Assembly (NCBI RefSeq): GCF_009017415.1
Contig: NC_092407.1
Coordinates: 248,001 to 312,000, forward strand
Source of the DNA: Aspergillus flavus
Taxonomy: Eukaryota > Ascomycota > Eurotiomycetes > Eurotiales > Aspergillaceae
Direction of reading: 5' to 3'
Length of the DNA stretch: 64,000 nucleotides
Below the pieces are notes generated by a model, which saw nothing but the letters and a program-made list of their open reading frames with translations, was not told the DNA's origin and did no database searches. The position numbers and the translations under genes were made by a program. The number at the start of each line of letters is the position of its first letter. The first letter of the stretch is position 1. This document shows, in pieces, positions 33,014 to 46,230 of this stretch.

Positions 33014-36000
33014 ATACCCACGTCAATGAAAAATGGCCGGAATTTTAAAACGGTCGCGAGATGGGAGTTCATGGATTATATGGATCACGAATCCATGTGC
33101 CAAGCCCTGGGAGATTGTGATACGAGGCCACTATAGAACAGCAAGGCAGGGGCGTAGCTGATCAATTTTGCAGGCAATAATTGGCGTCTGCAAACGGTAA
33201 GCCTGAGTAAGACGTCCGGCCGCAGTTAGGGCTTGCTCGTATTGGGAGCCTGAAGTTGGTCGAGTCTACTCGACGACTCCAATCTTGTAATAATATAACG
33301 CCATGCAGAACTTAAATCCTTATTGTCCGATGGTAGTGAAGGAAGCGGGATGTCCGCGAGTCATTTTGATGACAGGCCCACTATGATTCTGTGTCATGCT
33401 CTCCTTCGAAGCTTCTACTCCATGGAGCTTTTATTCAACTAAAACTTAGAGCCATGGAGTAATCCACCCTGCCAATACCTGTGGGTAGCATTTGTGACAG
33501 AAGCCCTACCAAACATATCACCCATACCAGTCCCCAAATCAGCTGTTGCGGCGGGTCTGAATAGCACACCCACTGTCTGTATCAGCGGAGTGCTTCTACT
33601 CTACCCTATCATCTATCTACGAATTCCTAAAGAGACCGCCATCATGCATTCCTCCCGATATTGATGCCAACTGTCGATCTAGTTTTGGCCACTGAGGAGG
33701 ATTTGTTGACGCCACCGCCATGGCTTCTGTCTTCCGTGGAACCTTCATTGACCTGGTCTATTCACGTAGGTGACTCTCTGAATGGGCCAATAGTGATCGC
33801 GATCAGTATAGCGTCGATCCAGCGACTAGACCATAGGCCATTCGGACAAGTCCGCTGGCCCGGCCATGGAACCACGGCGCGAAGCTCTTGCAGCTGTTGG
33901 CACCACCCATGGCGCGCCCTTCTTCCAACTCGTATCCACAACCATTCCCCCTCCAACAGGGATGCCAGAACAGTAGAGGTCATGCGTGGTTTGTAGTCGA
34001 TCGCGGTCCGATTGCACCATCCATCAGTCATGAATCTGATCACGCTCGAAATCCAATCGCGCTCAAGTTGCGAAGCTGAATGCAATTAAGTCACTGGGCC
34101 CGATGATCAGTGGTGTAAACATACCCCGCTCTCGAGACTCTCTTTAGCCTAAGTTGTGCTTGCGTTACGACTGTGTGACCTCTTGCATGATGTAGTTTCT
34201 CTGTTTGGCAGAATAAGGGGTGGTGCACTGTTCTGGAAAACGACATGGGCATCGCAGGGGTTGCCACCCTAGCACTTCCACCATTTGATCTGATGCATGA
34301 TGAGGTACCAGCCCTCAGCTCTGCGGGGCTGCTGGCACGAGCTAACCGATCATGCCCGAAGATATTGATTGACTAGAGAGTCGAACAGGGATCTCGGTGG
34401 ATAAATTGCGCGACCGAACTTGCATATTGCTTTTTTGGGGCCGTGCCAATGCAACCCTAGCATTGTGGCACACTGCACATGCAGTACTGTGGATATCCAT
34501 GAGCGGCTGAGCGACGACAATAAAGGGAAAGAAAAGGAAAAGATAAGAAAAGATAGGAAAGATAGGAAAGAAAAATATGAATTTTACTAAAATATTCCAG
34601 GTGGATATAAAACGGGTTGTCCGCGTGGTATGAGACAAAGAAGGAATAGTATAGTCAAAGCGGAAGGAACAAAAGCATGAACATGATGTGCGCCCAGGTC
34701 TACCCCAATCACAATACGTAAGATTGCATAAATATGTGCGCGTGTGTGTGGAAAGCGTTCGATCACCACTTCTACGGTGTTGAGAGTAGAATGGAGAGGA
34801 TAAATGCTGGACAGGTCGAATCGTCACAGATCGACTGGTCTACCCGACCCACCGGTTCAAGGCTGGTGGCGTTCCGCACGAAGAACTTAGACTGGCCCAA
34901 TCAACACGGCCGGCTGCATTGATCCGGCAATAGTTAATCGTCCGAAACCCTAGACAAACAGTGTCCAAAGTGGGTCGTAGTGCGATCCTTCGTAGCTCAC
35001 CAACGGAAAAAGGCCAGGAAGGGAAAAGGAGAGAACAGGGAAAGGCAACAGAGCAAAAGCTGAGGCCCAAAAATCCACTTATTGGCAAGTAGAACTTTCC
35101 TCCTTCCATTAGCGTTAATGAGTATCAGTCCCGGTAATGGAGCAGAAGTACTTTCATGGTGGTTTTTCTCGCTTGCAGAATGGTCGCCCAAGACACCGCA
35201 GGAAGTCGCTGCTTCGAGCTATCGAATCCAACCAAGGTCTTTCCGCATCGGTATGGCGTTTGTGGTGGAATTCGGATGTTTCATCCCTTCCATTGCTGAG
35301 TGATTAAAGGCCCGGTCTTTGCTCAGCGGTCAATTTATCCGAATCCCACGAGAAAGCTGTGTAGTCAGAAACAGATCATAAAAGTAAATTGGACGAGAAA
35401 AACAAAACAAAAAAAAAAAAAAAAACAAAAACAAAAAAAAAAACGGAATCCTCAACCTAATCACACGGTATCGCAATGCAAAAGTACCTTTTTGCCCCAG
35501 TGGTGGGCCCAGGCTCGGGTTCTGCCATCTGTCGTCGCAAGAAATCTTTTGTCTCAGCCCACAAAGCCTGTAGGAGATCGATGACAACAGGTCTAATCAT
35601 GATGGACGCGGACAAAAGCTCTCATTGTGATGCTGTGAAAGAACCTGATCGGAACAACCTGATCGACCTTCGAGCGTGTTGTCGTTGTGAAGAAACCAGG
35701 TAGCCGGAGCCAGGTGCCGTTTCCCTGGGTTGCATTGGTGAAGCGTATCGAGTACTAGTGATTCCTTTGGCTGCAGCCATTGAACGGCAATGACTACGCC
35801 TCGACATAGCGTCTTCCTAGCCCAATGCACCGGGCCTTATGGGATCACGATCCTGGTATTTTCTCGTGCAGGGACTACAGTGTGATTGACAAATTACCCT
35901 GCAATCTCGACGTCAGCCACCATGCGTCAGGATACACTCGGGAGCTTATCGATGACGATCGCTCCACAATTCAAGATTCAAATTGGGTCCCGTCCGTGCA

Positions 36001-36424
36001 CTTTAGGCTTTGGGGTGTGCCATTCGTCTTTTCCAGACATTCAGAAGTATCTTGTAGGCAGGACTCAAGCCCACACTAATTCACCAATGGTACGAATGTC
36101 ATCCTCAACTCAAACAAGAAGGGGGGAGCTTCACCGCTACCCCCCCGCCCCCCCACGGTGGCCACTCGGTGAATGAGGGTGGAGAGCTGAGGGAAATATC
36201 CGTGGAGAGTGAGAAAGATGTCCGTTGCCTTATGCGGAAATCAATGCCCGGAAAGTCACGAGAACCGAACACAGGTGACTTTTATTGTTCGTCATTCTGT
36301 CGAGAGTGTGGATCTTCAGCTTGTTAGGTCTCTCGTTTAAATACAACTCGCTCACTCCCACTCCTTCCTCAGCCTCCCACTCTCAAGCACTGGTAGTTGA
36401 CTTCCCACTCTTCAAGGTCTCACC
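33014..36424. other. Long intergenic region with low-complexity tracts
   Basis: 3.4 kb. It holds a polypurine tract at about 34520-34578, a near-uninterrupted A tract at about 35401-35444 and a C-rich stretch (ACCCCCCCGCCCCCCC type) at about 36140-36159. A plus-strand stretch near 33720-34000 (MASVFRGTFIDL, then MEPRREALAAVGTTHG in another frame) looks protein-like but broken and unrecognised. Confidence 0.5.
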
Positions 36425-39400
36425 ATGGGAATTCCTCAGTATAACGAGTCATCAGACGATGCTGCTGCAAATATCACAGACCCGGAGCAATTGATCGCAC
36501 GCTTCGGTCGTCTTCATGTCCTAGATGACCTCATCCGCTTAAGGGCAGCAGATCCTGTCCAGCTTCCCATCCTAGCCTATCCGAAGCCGTCTAACGATGA
36601 TGAGGCTTCTTATGAATACTTCACTGGGCAGGACCTAGACTGCATGGTCGACCAAACCATGTCCACATTAATCGATTGTGGTTTCAAACCAGTAAGTCCT
36701 TCACACATCTCTTATCCGAGTACAGCCGCAGCTCATGCAATAGCAGCCTCGCAATGATGGAGCTGTGGTCGCCCTGTTCACCCTGTCGGATCTCAACATG
36801 GTGGTTACCTTCTTCGCGCTTAGCAGATTAGGGTACACGGTTATGATGGTCTCTCCACGGCTGTCTGCTGCGGCGTGCGTATCACTCCTGGACATGGTCG
36901 GCTGCGACACGATCCTCTATGGGCAAACACCAAGCATCCGTGCCACGATGGGTGAAATTCTCCGTCTGAAATTAGTCGCATGTCGGCCGATCATTCAAAG
37001 ACCGTCTCTGGATGCCCCCCAAGAGACTGACGTCTTGGTCCTACACCGAACCCGGAACCCAGAAGTACAAAAACAAAAGATCGCTTTAATCCTCCACTCC
37101 TCTGGGTCCACAGGTCTGCCAAAGCCTCTTTACCTCAGTCACAAAGCCATCATGACCCATCCAATGCGGGGCCCGGGCCTAACATCCTTCAACTCCCTGC
37201 CGTGGTATCACCTACACGGCTTGTCGACTGCCCTGCAGGCAATGTACATGAGGAAAACCGCGTATATGTGGGATGCGTCGCTCCCCCTAACAGCATCATC
37301 AGTCACTTCAGCGCTTGAGGCCGCTAAACCTGAATCCGTTCAGGGCGTTCCTTATCTTCTCCAACTTCTCGTCGATAGTCCAAAGGGCCTCGATGCTCTG
37401 AGACAGTGTAAGCTAGTGACATATGGTGGCGCACCATGCCCTGATGAATTGGGCGATCGCCTCGTGGCAGAGAAAGTACACTTCGGCGGCTCGTTTGGTC
37501 TGTAAGTAGTGCTCGAGTCCAATCACACTGATACAGTCGCCTAATACACTTATAGAACGGAAGCTGGTCTTGTAGCAGAGTCCCTCTCCCGTCCATCAGG
37601 CGATCCTTTCTGGAATTATGTGAAGTTCTTCGAGAATCTCCGCCCCTTCATCTGGATGAAGCCCGTCGGTACAGATCTATATGAATGTGTGTACCTCGCT
37701 GGTCATCCAGCACTGACGGCATCGAATTCGGATGAGCCCCCAGGGTCGTACCATTCCCGAGACGTCTTCACGCCACACCCTACTATCCCTGACAGATGGA
37801 AGTACGTCACCCGATTGGATGATCGACTTACCCTTGTCAATGGGGAGAAGGTGCTGCCCCTGCCTATTGAGGGATCCATTAAGCAAAGCCCATTGATTCA
37901 AGAGGCTGTTGTCATTGGAGTGGGCAAATCCGTCCCAGGCCTTTTGATCTTTCGGTCAGACGAGGCAAGAAGTTTCACCGACGAACAGTACCTCGATCTT
38001 ATCTGGCCCACAGTGGAGGACGCAAACTCCCGAGCTGAGCAGTTTTCCCAGATCTCCCGGGACATGATCACGATCTTACCCGTTGGCTCGATCTGTCCCC
38101 GGACGGATAAGGGATCGATGATTAGAGCGCAAATATATGCAAAATATGCTGATGTGATCGAGGAGGCGTACACTAAGCTTGAACAAACCACTGACGGTAC
38201 CCTTAAGCTAGATCAAAGTAACACGGTAGCTCATGTCATGAGAGTTTGTCGAGAAGAGCTCGGGTTCCCCATCTCAAGCCCGGATTCTGACTTCTTTTCA
38301 GAGGGAGTTGATAGTCTAAAAGCAATCCATCTGCGTCGATTGATCCTGAGAGATTTCAAGATCACAGACAGCAAGACTATTGGTCAGAACGTCGTCTTTG
38401 AAACGGGGAGCGTCTCCCGCTTGGCAGAGTATATTCAAGCCGTGCAAAGTGGCCAAGATACAGAGGTGGAAGACGAGGTGTCATTGATGCCCGGGCTGAT
38501 TGAAAAATATTCGACGTTCCGCATGCACACACCCAATCCCAGCATCGTCTCAAACAGCAGAAGTGTAGTATGTCTTTTTAATGCCATATTTGTTTTTCTT
38601 TTCCTAACATTACTTAGATCCTTACCGGTGCTACTGGGTCCATTGGCGCGCACACGCTTTTCAAACTTTTGAATGATGATACAGTATCTGCCGTGTACTG
38701 CCTAACACGACGGGAGCAGCCAAAAGAAGAGATCCTAGATGCTCTCGCAAAGAAGGGCCTAGAGGTGATGTCTTTCCGCACAAAGAAGATCATCGCGCTC
38801 AATAGTGCCCTGGACAAGCCTGATCTCGGCGTTGGCAAAGAAATGCTGGCAGAGATGCAGCGATCAGTGTCACTGATCATCCACACAGCTTGGCCAGTCA
38901 ATTTCAACCTCCCTCTCGCCAACTTCGAGCCTCACATCCAAGGGGTATACAATCTCATCCAGTTTTCTTTATCGGTGCATCTTCCTGCCCCAGCCGTGGT
39001 ACTGTTCTGCTCATCTATATCAACGGCTCTCGGTGCCCCAACGTCCGCCATCGACGAGGCGCCTCTTGACGACCTGAATAGCGCCCTTGAAATGGGTTAC
39101 GGTCGCTCGAAGTTGATTGGGGAGAATATCATGAGCAATGCTCGAAAATCGGGCGCTCGATCCTTCTCCTTGAGGATTGGTCAGGTCTCAGGACATTCAA
39201 AGAAAGGTCTTTGGAATGATTCGGAGGCCATACCACTTATGATCCGATCAGCCTTGACACTCAAGGCCCTTCCCCAGCTCGATACGACCTGCTCATGGAT
39301 TCCCGTAGACAAACTGGCTTGTTCCGTTCTCGAAATTGCCAAGGCCTGCTCAGTCAATACACTAGAAGATTCGGGAGGAGATGCGACGACCAGCCAGCAT

Positions 39401-39751
39401 ATCGACGACACGATATACAACTTATCCAATCCTCGAGTGTTTACCTGGTCCGATCTTCTAGATGCCCTGCGGCGGAGTGGATTCGACTTCCAGACGGTCC
39501 CCTTCCACAGCTGGCTGCAAATGCTGCGCGACAGCGAGTCCCGAGGCGAGGAGACGATCAATCCGGCCGTCAAGCTAGCAGACCACTATGAGGCCATGTA
39601 CGGCGAGGAGGCGCCACCACCGAAGACCTTCGTCACAGAGAAGGCTGAACGAGACAGCAACACACTCCGGAACGGTCGGTTAAGGATCATCCAAGATGGT
39701 ATCTTGAATCGGTATGCCCAGGATTGGTTGCGGCGCTGGAAGACCACATAG
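36425..39751 (+). CDS. NRPS-like carboxylate reductase (A-T-R)
   Basis: Four exons: 36425-36691, 36744-37501, 37556-38567 and 38618-39751. They sum to 3171 bases, 1056 residues. The adenylation domain holds the A3 core HSSGSTGLPKP and A5-type GLTEAGL, joined exactly at a splice site. The thiolation domain has FFSEGVDSLKA, whose Ser takes phosphopantetheine. The reductase domain begins ILTGATGSIGAHTLF (NADPH fold) and has YGRSK as the Tyr-x-x-x-Lys pair. There is no condensation domain. Such enzymes activate a carboxylic acid, often an aryl acid, load it on the carrier and release it as an aldehyde or alcohol. The substrate is not predictable by eye. Introns are 50-54 bases; intron 1 ends in TAGCAG with both acceptors in frame. 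Confidence 0.93.
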
Positions 39752-40348
39752 ATCGCGGCGGGTGTATGAGGAGATGATGATGAATGTAGATTGATGATAT
39801 TGTTCAGACTGTTCATACTTGTTAGTAATTGTTGCACATATAATGAATACAACCCAATGATACTATTTGTTCGATTCTAGCCTGTGTTAAGTGGGGAACA
39901 TGTCGACCGACCGCTAACACGTTCAGATTCTGATTTGGGACAACCCGTGAATGGCTTTCACAGAGCCAAAGACCAATGATATCACATCCGGGTGCCGCCC
40001 GTGTGGCTAAAGCAGTACAGGGTTTGTCAGCGAATGAAGGCACTCTGGTTAATGTTTTTTCCTATATTCATAGACGATATTCTTGGTTCTGCTGTCTATT
40101 CAACACGAAGTGGCCATAATAGCGCAACAGGTTGATACATTTAAGCAGAAATGGCAACAATCTACGGCGAACAGGATACAGTGTAAAAGAGCGGGCATAG
40201 CAAGACATAGGTCAAGCGCCAGTTGAATTGGATGGAAACAAAAAAATGGGGGTATTGGTAGAAAGCTCCTCTTACAGGACAATCCGCTGGAAAGAAAAAG
40301 TTAGGCCCAAAACAAGTTGAAAATTCCGCCGACTTAGAAGTACATTGT
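39752..40348. other. Intergenic between convergent reductase and glucanase
   Basis: 597 bases of 3' flank for both genes. No gene seen. Confidence 0.5.
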
Positions 40349-42352
40349 TTAGGCCAACATGGCCATAGCAATACCACAAACAATACCAGCCAGGCCCGAG
40401 ATGCCTACAGATTTGCTCGCGCCGGCAGTGAAGACAGGGCTTTCGGGATTAGTCCCGGTCGAGGCGCCTGAATCGGTCTCCGTGGGAGCGGTAGCCTCCT
40501 TGGTAGCAGAGGTGGTGCGGCTCGCTGAGCTGGTGGTGGAAGCAAAGCTAGAAGACAATGCAACACGGCTCGAGGAGCTGATGGTCCAGGACGAAGGAGA
40601 AGGGCTGCGGATGGGGGCAGCGCTCGTGGGTGCGGGCTCGTCGGGGACATGTCGCGACTCGGTGGCGTCAACTGGGCTAGCTCCCTCTGGAGTGCCCTGC
40701 TCAGTAGGGGCCGGGTTCGAGACAGGCGGGGGAACGATGCCGGTCTCGATACTGGTTGCGGCCGGCTGAGGCTTTTCGGGCTGTTCAGCACTTGGGGTCG
40801 GTGCACCGGACTCACCAGCCGTCTCCTCGGCAGGAGTTTCGGGAGAAACGTCCGTCGGAACAGGAGTACCGTCGTTCACAGTGGTTCCGGGCAGCGAAGC
40901 CACAGGTTCCTGGGAGGTTGGCGTGGGAGCAGCCGGGGTGGCCGCGGACTCGACCGTAGAGCTTGCCGGCGAGACTTCGGTCTCTCCACCGCCAATAGTC
41001 TGGATGGTACCTTTCTGAGTGCTGGCTCCGCAAATGGTTGTTGTCTCCGTCACATAGATGGTAGTCTCCGAGACAGCATCGGCGCCCTCGCTGTCATCTG
41101 AAGACGGGCTCGCTGGGGCAGCAGTGGTCTCGGGAGACGGAGCTGGGGCGGCAGTGGTTTCGGCACCGGCAACGCTAGTCTGGGGATTGGCAGGCTCGGG
41201 AACTGCGCTCGAAGTGGCAGGCGCCTCAGCGGACACTGTCTCCGGAGCAGGAGCGGTAGTCTCCAGAATAGGGGTGGAGGTAACAGATGGAACGCTGTCT
41301 ACTGTCTTCGACACGACAGCAGTAGCGGTCTCAGCTTGCGAGGCAATGGACGCGGTCGAATGGCCAGTGCCAGTCTGGAACAGCTTAATGTAGTTGATTT
41401 CCCAGTAGGCTTCCTTGAAAGCGGCAGGGTTTTCGGCCACATAGTTAACACAGCTCTGGATCGGATTGCTGGGGTCGCTGACTGGGCAGCCAGAGTCGCC
41501 GAATACGCCACCAGCCCAGTCGCCGCAGAAGGTGGTGTCAAGGATGAACTTTTGCGACTTGAAGCGCTCGCCGAAGTCGCAGGTTCCCTGCAGGTGAGCC
41601 ATCGGGGTGCCAAAGGCCGTCGTGTCTGGGTTACCCTCGGTAATCGACTGGGGGATTTCACTGCGAGCGAAATACCAGATCTTGACAAAGCTCGAGGTCC
41701 ATTCCATAGCATAGACACCACCATTCTTCTCGTTAAATGGGGCGCCCGAGGTACCAGTCTGGCCCTTAACCACACAGCCGATAGTCCCAGATGATTCGCC
41801 GCACTCGCTGGAGGACATGGTACCGCTCATATCGTTTTCGCTGGACAAGGAGCACGAACCGCTCGTATGCAGGACAATCTCGTTGGCTTCGTGCTTGTTG
41901 ACACCCTCAATGATATCGATTTCACCATCATAGGGCCAGTTAGGACCCACCGACCAGAAAGCGGGCCACGTACCGCAGACGCTACCCGGCATGTGCTGGA
42001 GGTCGATAATGTATAAACCCTCATCATAGTACTCTTTGCTCTCAATACGGACCGAGTCCCGACCCGGACCATTCGGGCTGAGCTTGGTCTTGTAATCAAC
42101 GCCCATGTAGAAACTGCCGCTTTCGGTCACCTCGATGAGACCCGAGCTCTCTGCGTAGCTCTGGTTGGCATAGGTGACGAACCCATTGGTTGGGTCGGAA
42201 CCGCTGAAGAATTTGAAATGATCCAGAAACTTTTCCCCCTGCCAGGCTTCAGTCAGCTGGTAACGGCTACCAGAGCCGTCTGCGATCGTAGGAGTGATCA
42301 AGGAAGAAAGAGCGATGGATCCTACGGTCCACACGAAGGATGAGGAGGACAT
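40349..42352 (-). CDS. GPI-anchored GH16 endo-1,3(4)-beta-glucanase
   Basis: Single exon, 667 residues. Signal peptide at residues 1-24. The GH16 catalytic domain covers about 30-340; the catalytic motif EIDIIE is at 144-149 (nucleophile Glu144, acid/base Glu149), followed by [16 protein letters not shown]. The second half (about 345-640) is a Ser/Thr/Pro/Ala-rich stalk, likely heavily O-glycosylated, and its repeats of TTAAPAPS type make long shadow frames on both strands. The last about 20 residues ([19 protein letters not shown]) are the hydrophobic tail of a GPI signal, with small residues just before. It fits the Eng2-like wall glucanases of aspergilli that act on beta-1,3 or mixed-linked glucan at the cell surface. 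Codon use is strongly GC3-biased, which suggests high expression. Confidence 0.93.
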   Translation of the reverse strand: MSSSSFVWTVGSIALSSLITPTIADGSGSRYQLTEAWQGEKFLDHFKFFSGSDPTNGFVTYANQSYAESSGLIEVTESGSFYMGVDYKTKLSPNGPGRDSVRIESKEYYDEGLYIIDLQHMPGSVCGTWPAFWSVGPNWPYDGEIDIIEGVNKHEANEIVLHTSGSCSLSSENDMSGTMSSSECGESSGTIGCVVKGQTGTSGAPFNEKNGGVYAMEWTSSFVKIWYFARSEIPQSITEGNPDTTAFGTPMAHLQGTCDFGERFKSQKFILDTTFCGDWAGGVFGDSGCPVSDPSNPIQSCVNYVAENPAAFKEAYWEINYIKLFQTGTGHSTASIASQAETATAVVSKTVDSVPSVTSTPILETTAPAPETVSAEAPATSSAVPEPANPQTSVAGAETTAAPAPSPETTAAPASPSSDDSEGADAVSETTIYVTETTTICGASTQKGTIQTIGGGETEVSPASSTVESAATPAAPTPTSQEPVASLPGTTVNDGTPVPTDVSPETPAEETAGESGAPTPSAEQPEKPQPAATSIETGIVPPPVSNPAPTEQGTPEGASPVDATESRHVPDEPAPTSAAPIRSPSPSSWTISSSSRVALSSSFASTTSSASRTTSATKEATAPTETDSGASTGTNPESPVFTAGASKSVGISGLAGIVCGIAMAMLA

Positions 42353-45017
42353 CCTGCTTGTTGAGAACTAGTGTAGCAATCTAGCAAAGGAAGGTAGACA
42401 AGGTCGAAGATATCAAAAGATAAAGACCAGGGGATCTCAGATCTGGTCAAATGCTAGAGGAACTCTAGAGATTATTACTTAAAGGAATGGAAATCCAACC
42501 GTCAAGGCTGGCAAAGTTGATAAGAAAAGAAAAGACTGTCGGGAAGAATGCAAGACGTCAGTCTGCAGCGACAAAATGGTTTAGAAAAGAATGTAAGTGG
42601 TTTATATTTGAAAACTAAAAAGGAAAGGGAAGAAAGAAACACAAGAGAGAACACAAATCCAAAACTATCGGAGCGCAGGGACATTCAATATAATAAACAA
42701 ACGGAAAATCCCCAGCGGACCCTCCGTCAAGGACGGTAGCCCATATTCTGTGCAGACCCCTGGACAACCATGGCAGAACCTTTACCATTCTGGTCATCGT
42801 GGAGAATTGGCAGCCGCCTATGATGGTGGCCAGAGCCATGCAGCAGGCGCCGTGGGGTCCACGACTCGCCAGAAGGCTGTTCATGCCTAGCCGCGCCACA
42901 GGGGTCAGAGCGAATCAGTGTTCATATCAGGCTGCAGACAAAAATGTCTAGCTTGTGATGAATCCCGGCAGGGAGCGCGCCTCCATTCTTCGCTCAAGCA
43001 TGTCAGTGGGTCGGCAACAAAGTTACATCGCCAAGAGCCTGTAGGGTAAGACGGTCGGGGATTCTGAAACATGAACCTCTCCTGGGCGGGGAGAATATGA
43101 AACACAGGAGGCGCCTATCTTTGGGGCTCAAAAGACGCGGGTGTTTCTACTGAATTATGCCCCAGAGGAGTCCATCGCATTGAATTTGTCATGAGCTTCA
43201 TCGTTCGGTGTCTGGAAGATGTTGTGTTGGTTAGCAATTGATATGGGTTGTTATTCATTCCAAGCGCGATACTTGCTCGCATTTTCGAGACACGCAGACC
43301 CTTTCCGAGCAACCGTTGAATCAGCCAGTGACAGCTGCGGAAGAGACAGCCGATCTGAGGGCCATGTCCAATCCCATAGGCGGACGAAATTTTGCACCGG
43401 ACGGGCTCCAATTTAGTGCCTGAATTCCTCGCATCGGCTATGTGGGCTGAGTCGAGTCTAGACACGCGGTGGAGTAAGTGTGGCAACGGCGTAGTTGCTC
43501 CGTGTGGACTAGTCCGATAAGCAGGAGTGAGTTGTCGACCGATAGATAATCAGCTGGGTGGTCAATAGACATTTGAGAACACAGCGAAAGTTAGAGGGAA
43601 AGAAAGGAGAGGTGCTGATTTCCCGGTGCGAGGCAGGAATGTCATCTGACTGGCTGGAAGTGTAAACAAACAACAAACAAACACAGTACGGTCGGCCAGA
43701 CCGTCCACTTCAGCAACTTCACTTGCCTTCTTTTTCCAATGTTTTAAAAAAAGAACAAACACTTTAAACTTCGACATCTGACTAATGAAATGCTCTTTGT
43801 GAAGTTTCCGTACGACCTGAATGCATGAAATAATCTTTCATAATTCCTCCCGAATGGTCTACTATTTTTTATCAATTCTAGCGACAAAACTAAGTATGAC
43901 CCTATAAATCATTAATTATTTATCTATAGTTCGGCAGTGTTGATATCAGGATCAGGAACAGGAACCTCCCGTCCGGTCCCACGGATCCTTCCGTCTTTTC
44001 TCCGAATCATAGACTTTCGTGGCTGACGACTACTGAACATTCTTCCATCCGCTTATTTTATTACCCTCCATACCAACAAAGGGGACAACCCGTCATGCCA
44101 AGTTGATCAACCTCGAATGGCTCATTTCCAGCGATGGGCTTGCTCAAGCACGATAGTATGATTGGTAAAATATCACATCGTCTCCTAGTAGTACTGTGAG
44201 ACTAGTGTATTCTCCACTCCACACGGATGCCGTCCTTGCCCGACCACAAACCCTAAAATGTATATTCATTAAGTAACATAGTAAGACCATTCATACCAGG
44301 AACATCCTTGGAGTTACCACTTTGGCACCGAGACCAGTGTCGGTTTTGTCACTAAATGCCCGAATTTCACCTTGGAACATGCCCTACAAGATCGTGCTAG
44401 TTGTCTTGAAATCCTAGATTATCCGGAAATGTCCTAAGTAGGTAAATGTCTGCATACTCCTAGCTAGTACATCGCAGTAGCCCATAGCAGCTCACCTTAC
44501 CACATAGTTATGCCCGAAATAGAAATCGCATATTCCTCTGAAAGTCCTCTTAGCCAACCAGGAAGTGTCGCTCTCGGAAGCTGCTCCGTTCACTCGCTAT
44601 ACATGAAACAAACTATTGATATGCCTCGTGGCTCGCTGAGCTAAATTAATAAAGACGGCTCCCCATTAGATGTCAGTTGTTCCGCGGGTAGCTAATTAAA
44701 CTTAAGGATATCCAGGTCCAATGTCCCGTTATTTTTATTTAGATGTGCCAGTTGCTGTGTGGGTATATCGAGTCAGGTAGGACGCCACCACCTGATCTTA
44801 AATTAAGCTGCCGTGCGAGGGGACAACTTTTCTTTGAACAAGGAGAATTCTACAGCATATCCCGCTTCATCATGTCAATCACTCGTGGCATACTTTCCTT
44901 GTGCCACTTGACTTGCTGTTGTTCACTTCTGAGTTACTCCGTTCATTCATATCAGATTGCGATAAACTAGATAATCCGCCAATGACAACACGGAGATCGC
45001 CGTTCGTAACATTAACA
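42353..45017. other. Long intergenic region, no gene seen
   Basis: 2.7 kb. The first part is the glucanase promoter. Scattered frames of under 125 codons have no start context or domain. The part after 43.8 kb is AT-rich with many stops. Confidence 0.5.
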
Positions 45018-46102
45018 TTACAGCTTTGAGGCCCGGACTCTCCGGCCTGTGTCAATTTCAGTCCACCACGGGTAATTCGGTGGCGCGTCCTCCAAGGTTG
45101 CCGTGAAATGTGGCTTTCGCTTCTCTAGAAAAGACCTGGTCCCTTCTTCCATGTCCCTGGAACATGTCAGTATGCACTAATGACAACTCTCACGTGGCCA
45201 TAGTTATCCCATCGTTCCAGAAGCGAATACATACCTCCCATCAAACATATGATAGATCACCGTTGAATCAACAATATGAGTTCCTTCCGCAGTCCCGGGA
45301 TTCCGCCACATCAACGCATGATTCAGATGCCATGCTAACAGACTAACATTCTCCGCAATCTCCGTCGCCAGTTCTAGCGCACGAGAAAGCACCTGCTCCG
45401 GATCAGGTCGAGTCTCTGCGAACAGCGACCCGAAATGCAGCGATGTGGGCGGCAACATATGGCCGGTGGTCAACAAGAACATTGCGTGTGAATATCCAAT
45501 CAGACGGGGGAGGAAGAACGATGAACAGGATTCCAGGGTAAGTCCACGACGGGCGAAGACGAATCCGTACTTGGCTTGTTCGCATGCTATGCGAATCGCG
45601 CAGGGAAGGGTTACGGCGATGCCTATGCCGACGGCGGATCCTTGGAGGGCGGCGATGGTGGGCTTGCGGCATCGGTAGATGGCGAGGGCCATGCGACTGC
45701 CACTGCATGCTTAGTATGTCTGTCTGGTGTTTTGTATATGGATACTTACGGGTCGCGAAAGTCGAGCGGTCGCTCCTTGGCTGGTTTGTACGGTTCCTTT
45801 AGGTCGGCGCCAGCACAGAAGATTTTCCCTGTCGCGGTCAACACGACGACTTTGACGCGCTCGTGTACGTCAAACAGGGGATAGAGCTTCTCAAAGGCGT
45901 CCATGAGATGTGTGGAGAATGCATTGTTCTTATCCGGTCGATTCAGTGTCACCACCACTACTGGCGTTTCTACCGGGGCACCCTCCGGATGATGCGATAC
46001 CTTGACATCAGTCAGAAGAAGTGTCTCGTACGACTTGGGAATATCAACAGGAGGCGGAGCTGGTATCATTCTGGCAGTTGCAAGTCTGACTGTCTCTTCC
46101 AT
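45018..46102 (-). CDS. Enoyl-CoA hydratase/isomerase, peroxisomal (ends SKL)
   Basis: Three exons: 46102-45750, 45702-45235 and 45156-45018. They sum to 960 bases, 319 residues. VVVTLNRPDKNNAFSTHLM is the crotonase-fold start; GKIFCAGADLKE is the oxyanion-hole segment; ALQGSAVGIGIAVTLPC carries the second backbone amide and the glycine-rich helix. A hydratase-type Glu is seen in RRGLTLESCSSFFLPR. The last exon ends RASKL followed by the stop, a canonical PTS1. It should hydrate or isomerise an enoyl-CoA during peroxisomal beta-oxidation or a related route. An in-frame ATG at 46153 would add 17 residues; I chose 46102 because family similarity begins soon after. It is 128 bases downstream of an SDR gene on the same strand that also ends SKL. 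Confidence 0.92.
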
Positions 46103-46230
46103 GACAACAATTCTAAGACTAATATCTGGTTCGATCGTGAGTATGACGTACATATCTTCCTCTCCCCGCTCAATATCTCACACCTCCCTACACATAGCCA
46201 AAGATACAAATAGAAATCAGACATGAGAAA

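Noticed and set aside
40405..41794. Long frames on both strands over the glucanase stalk and catalytic region
   Set aside because: They come from GC-rich codons and the Ser/Thr/Pro repeats of the real gene; none has domain likeness.
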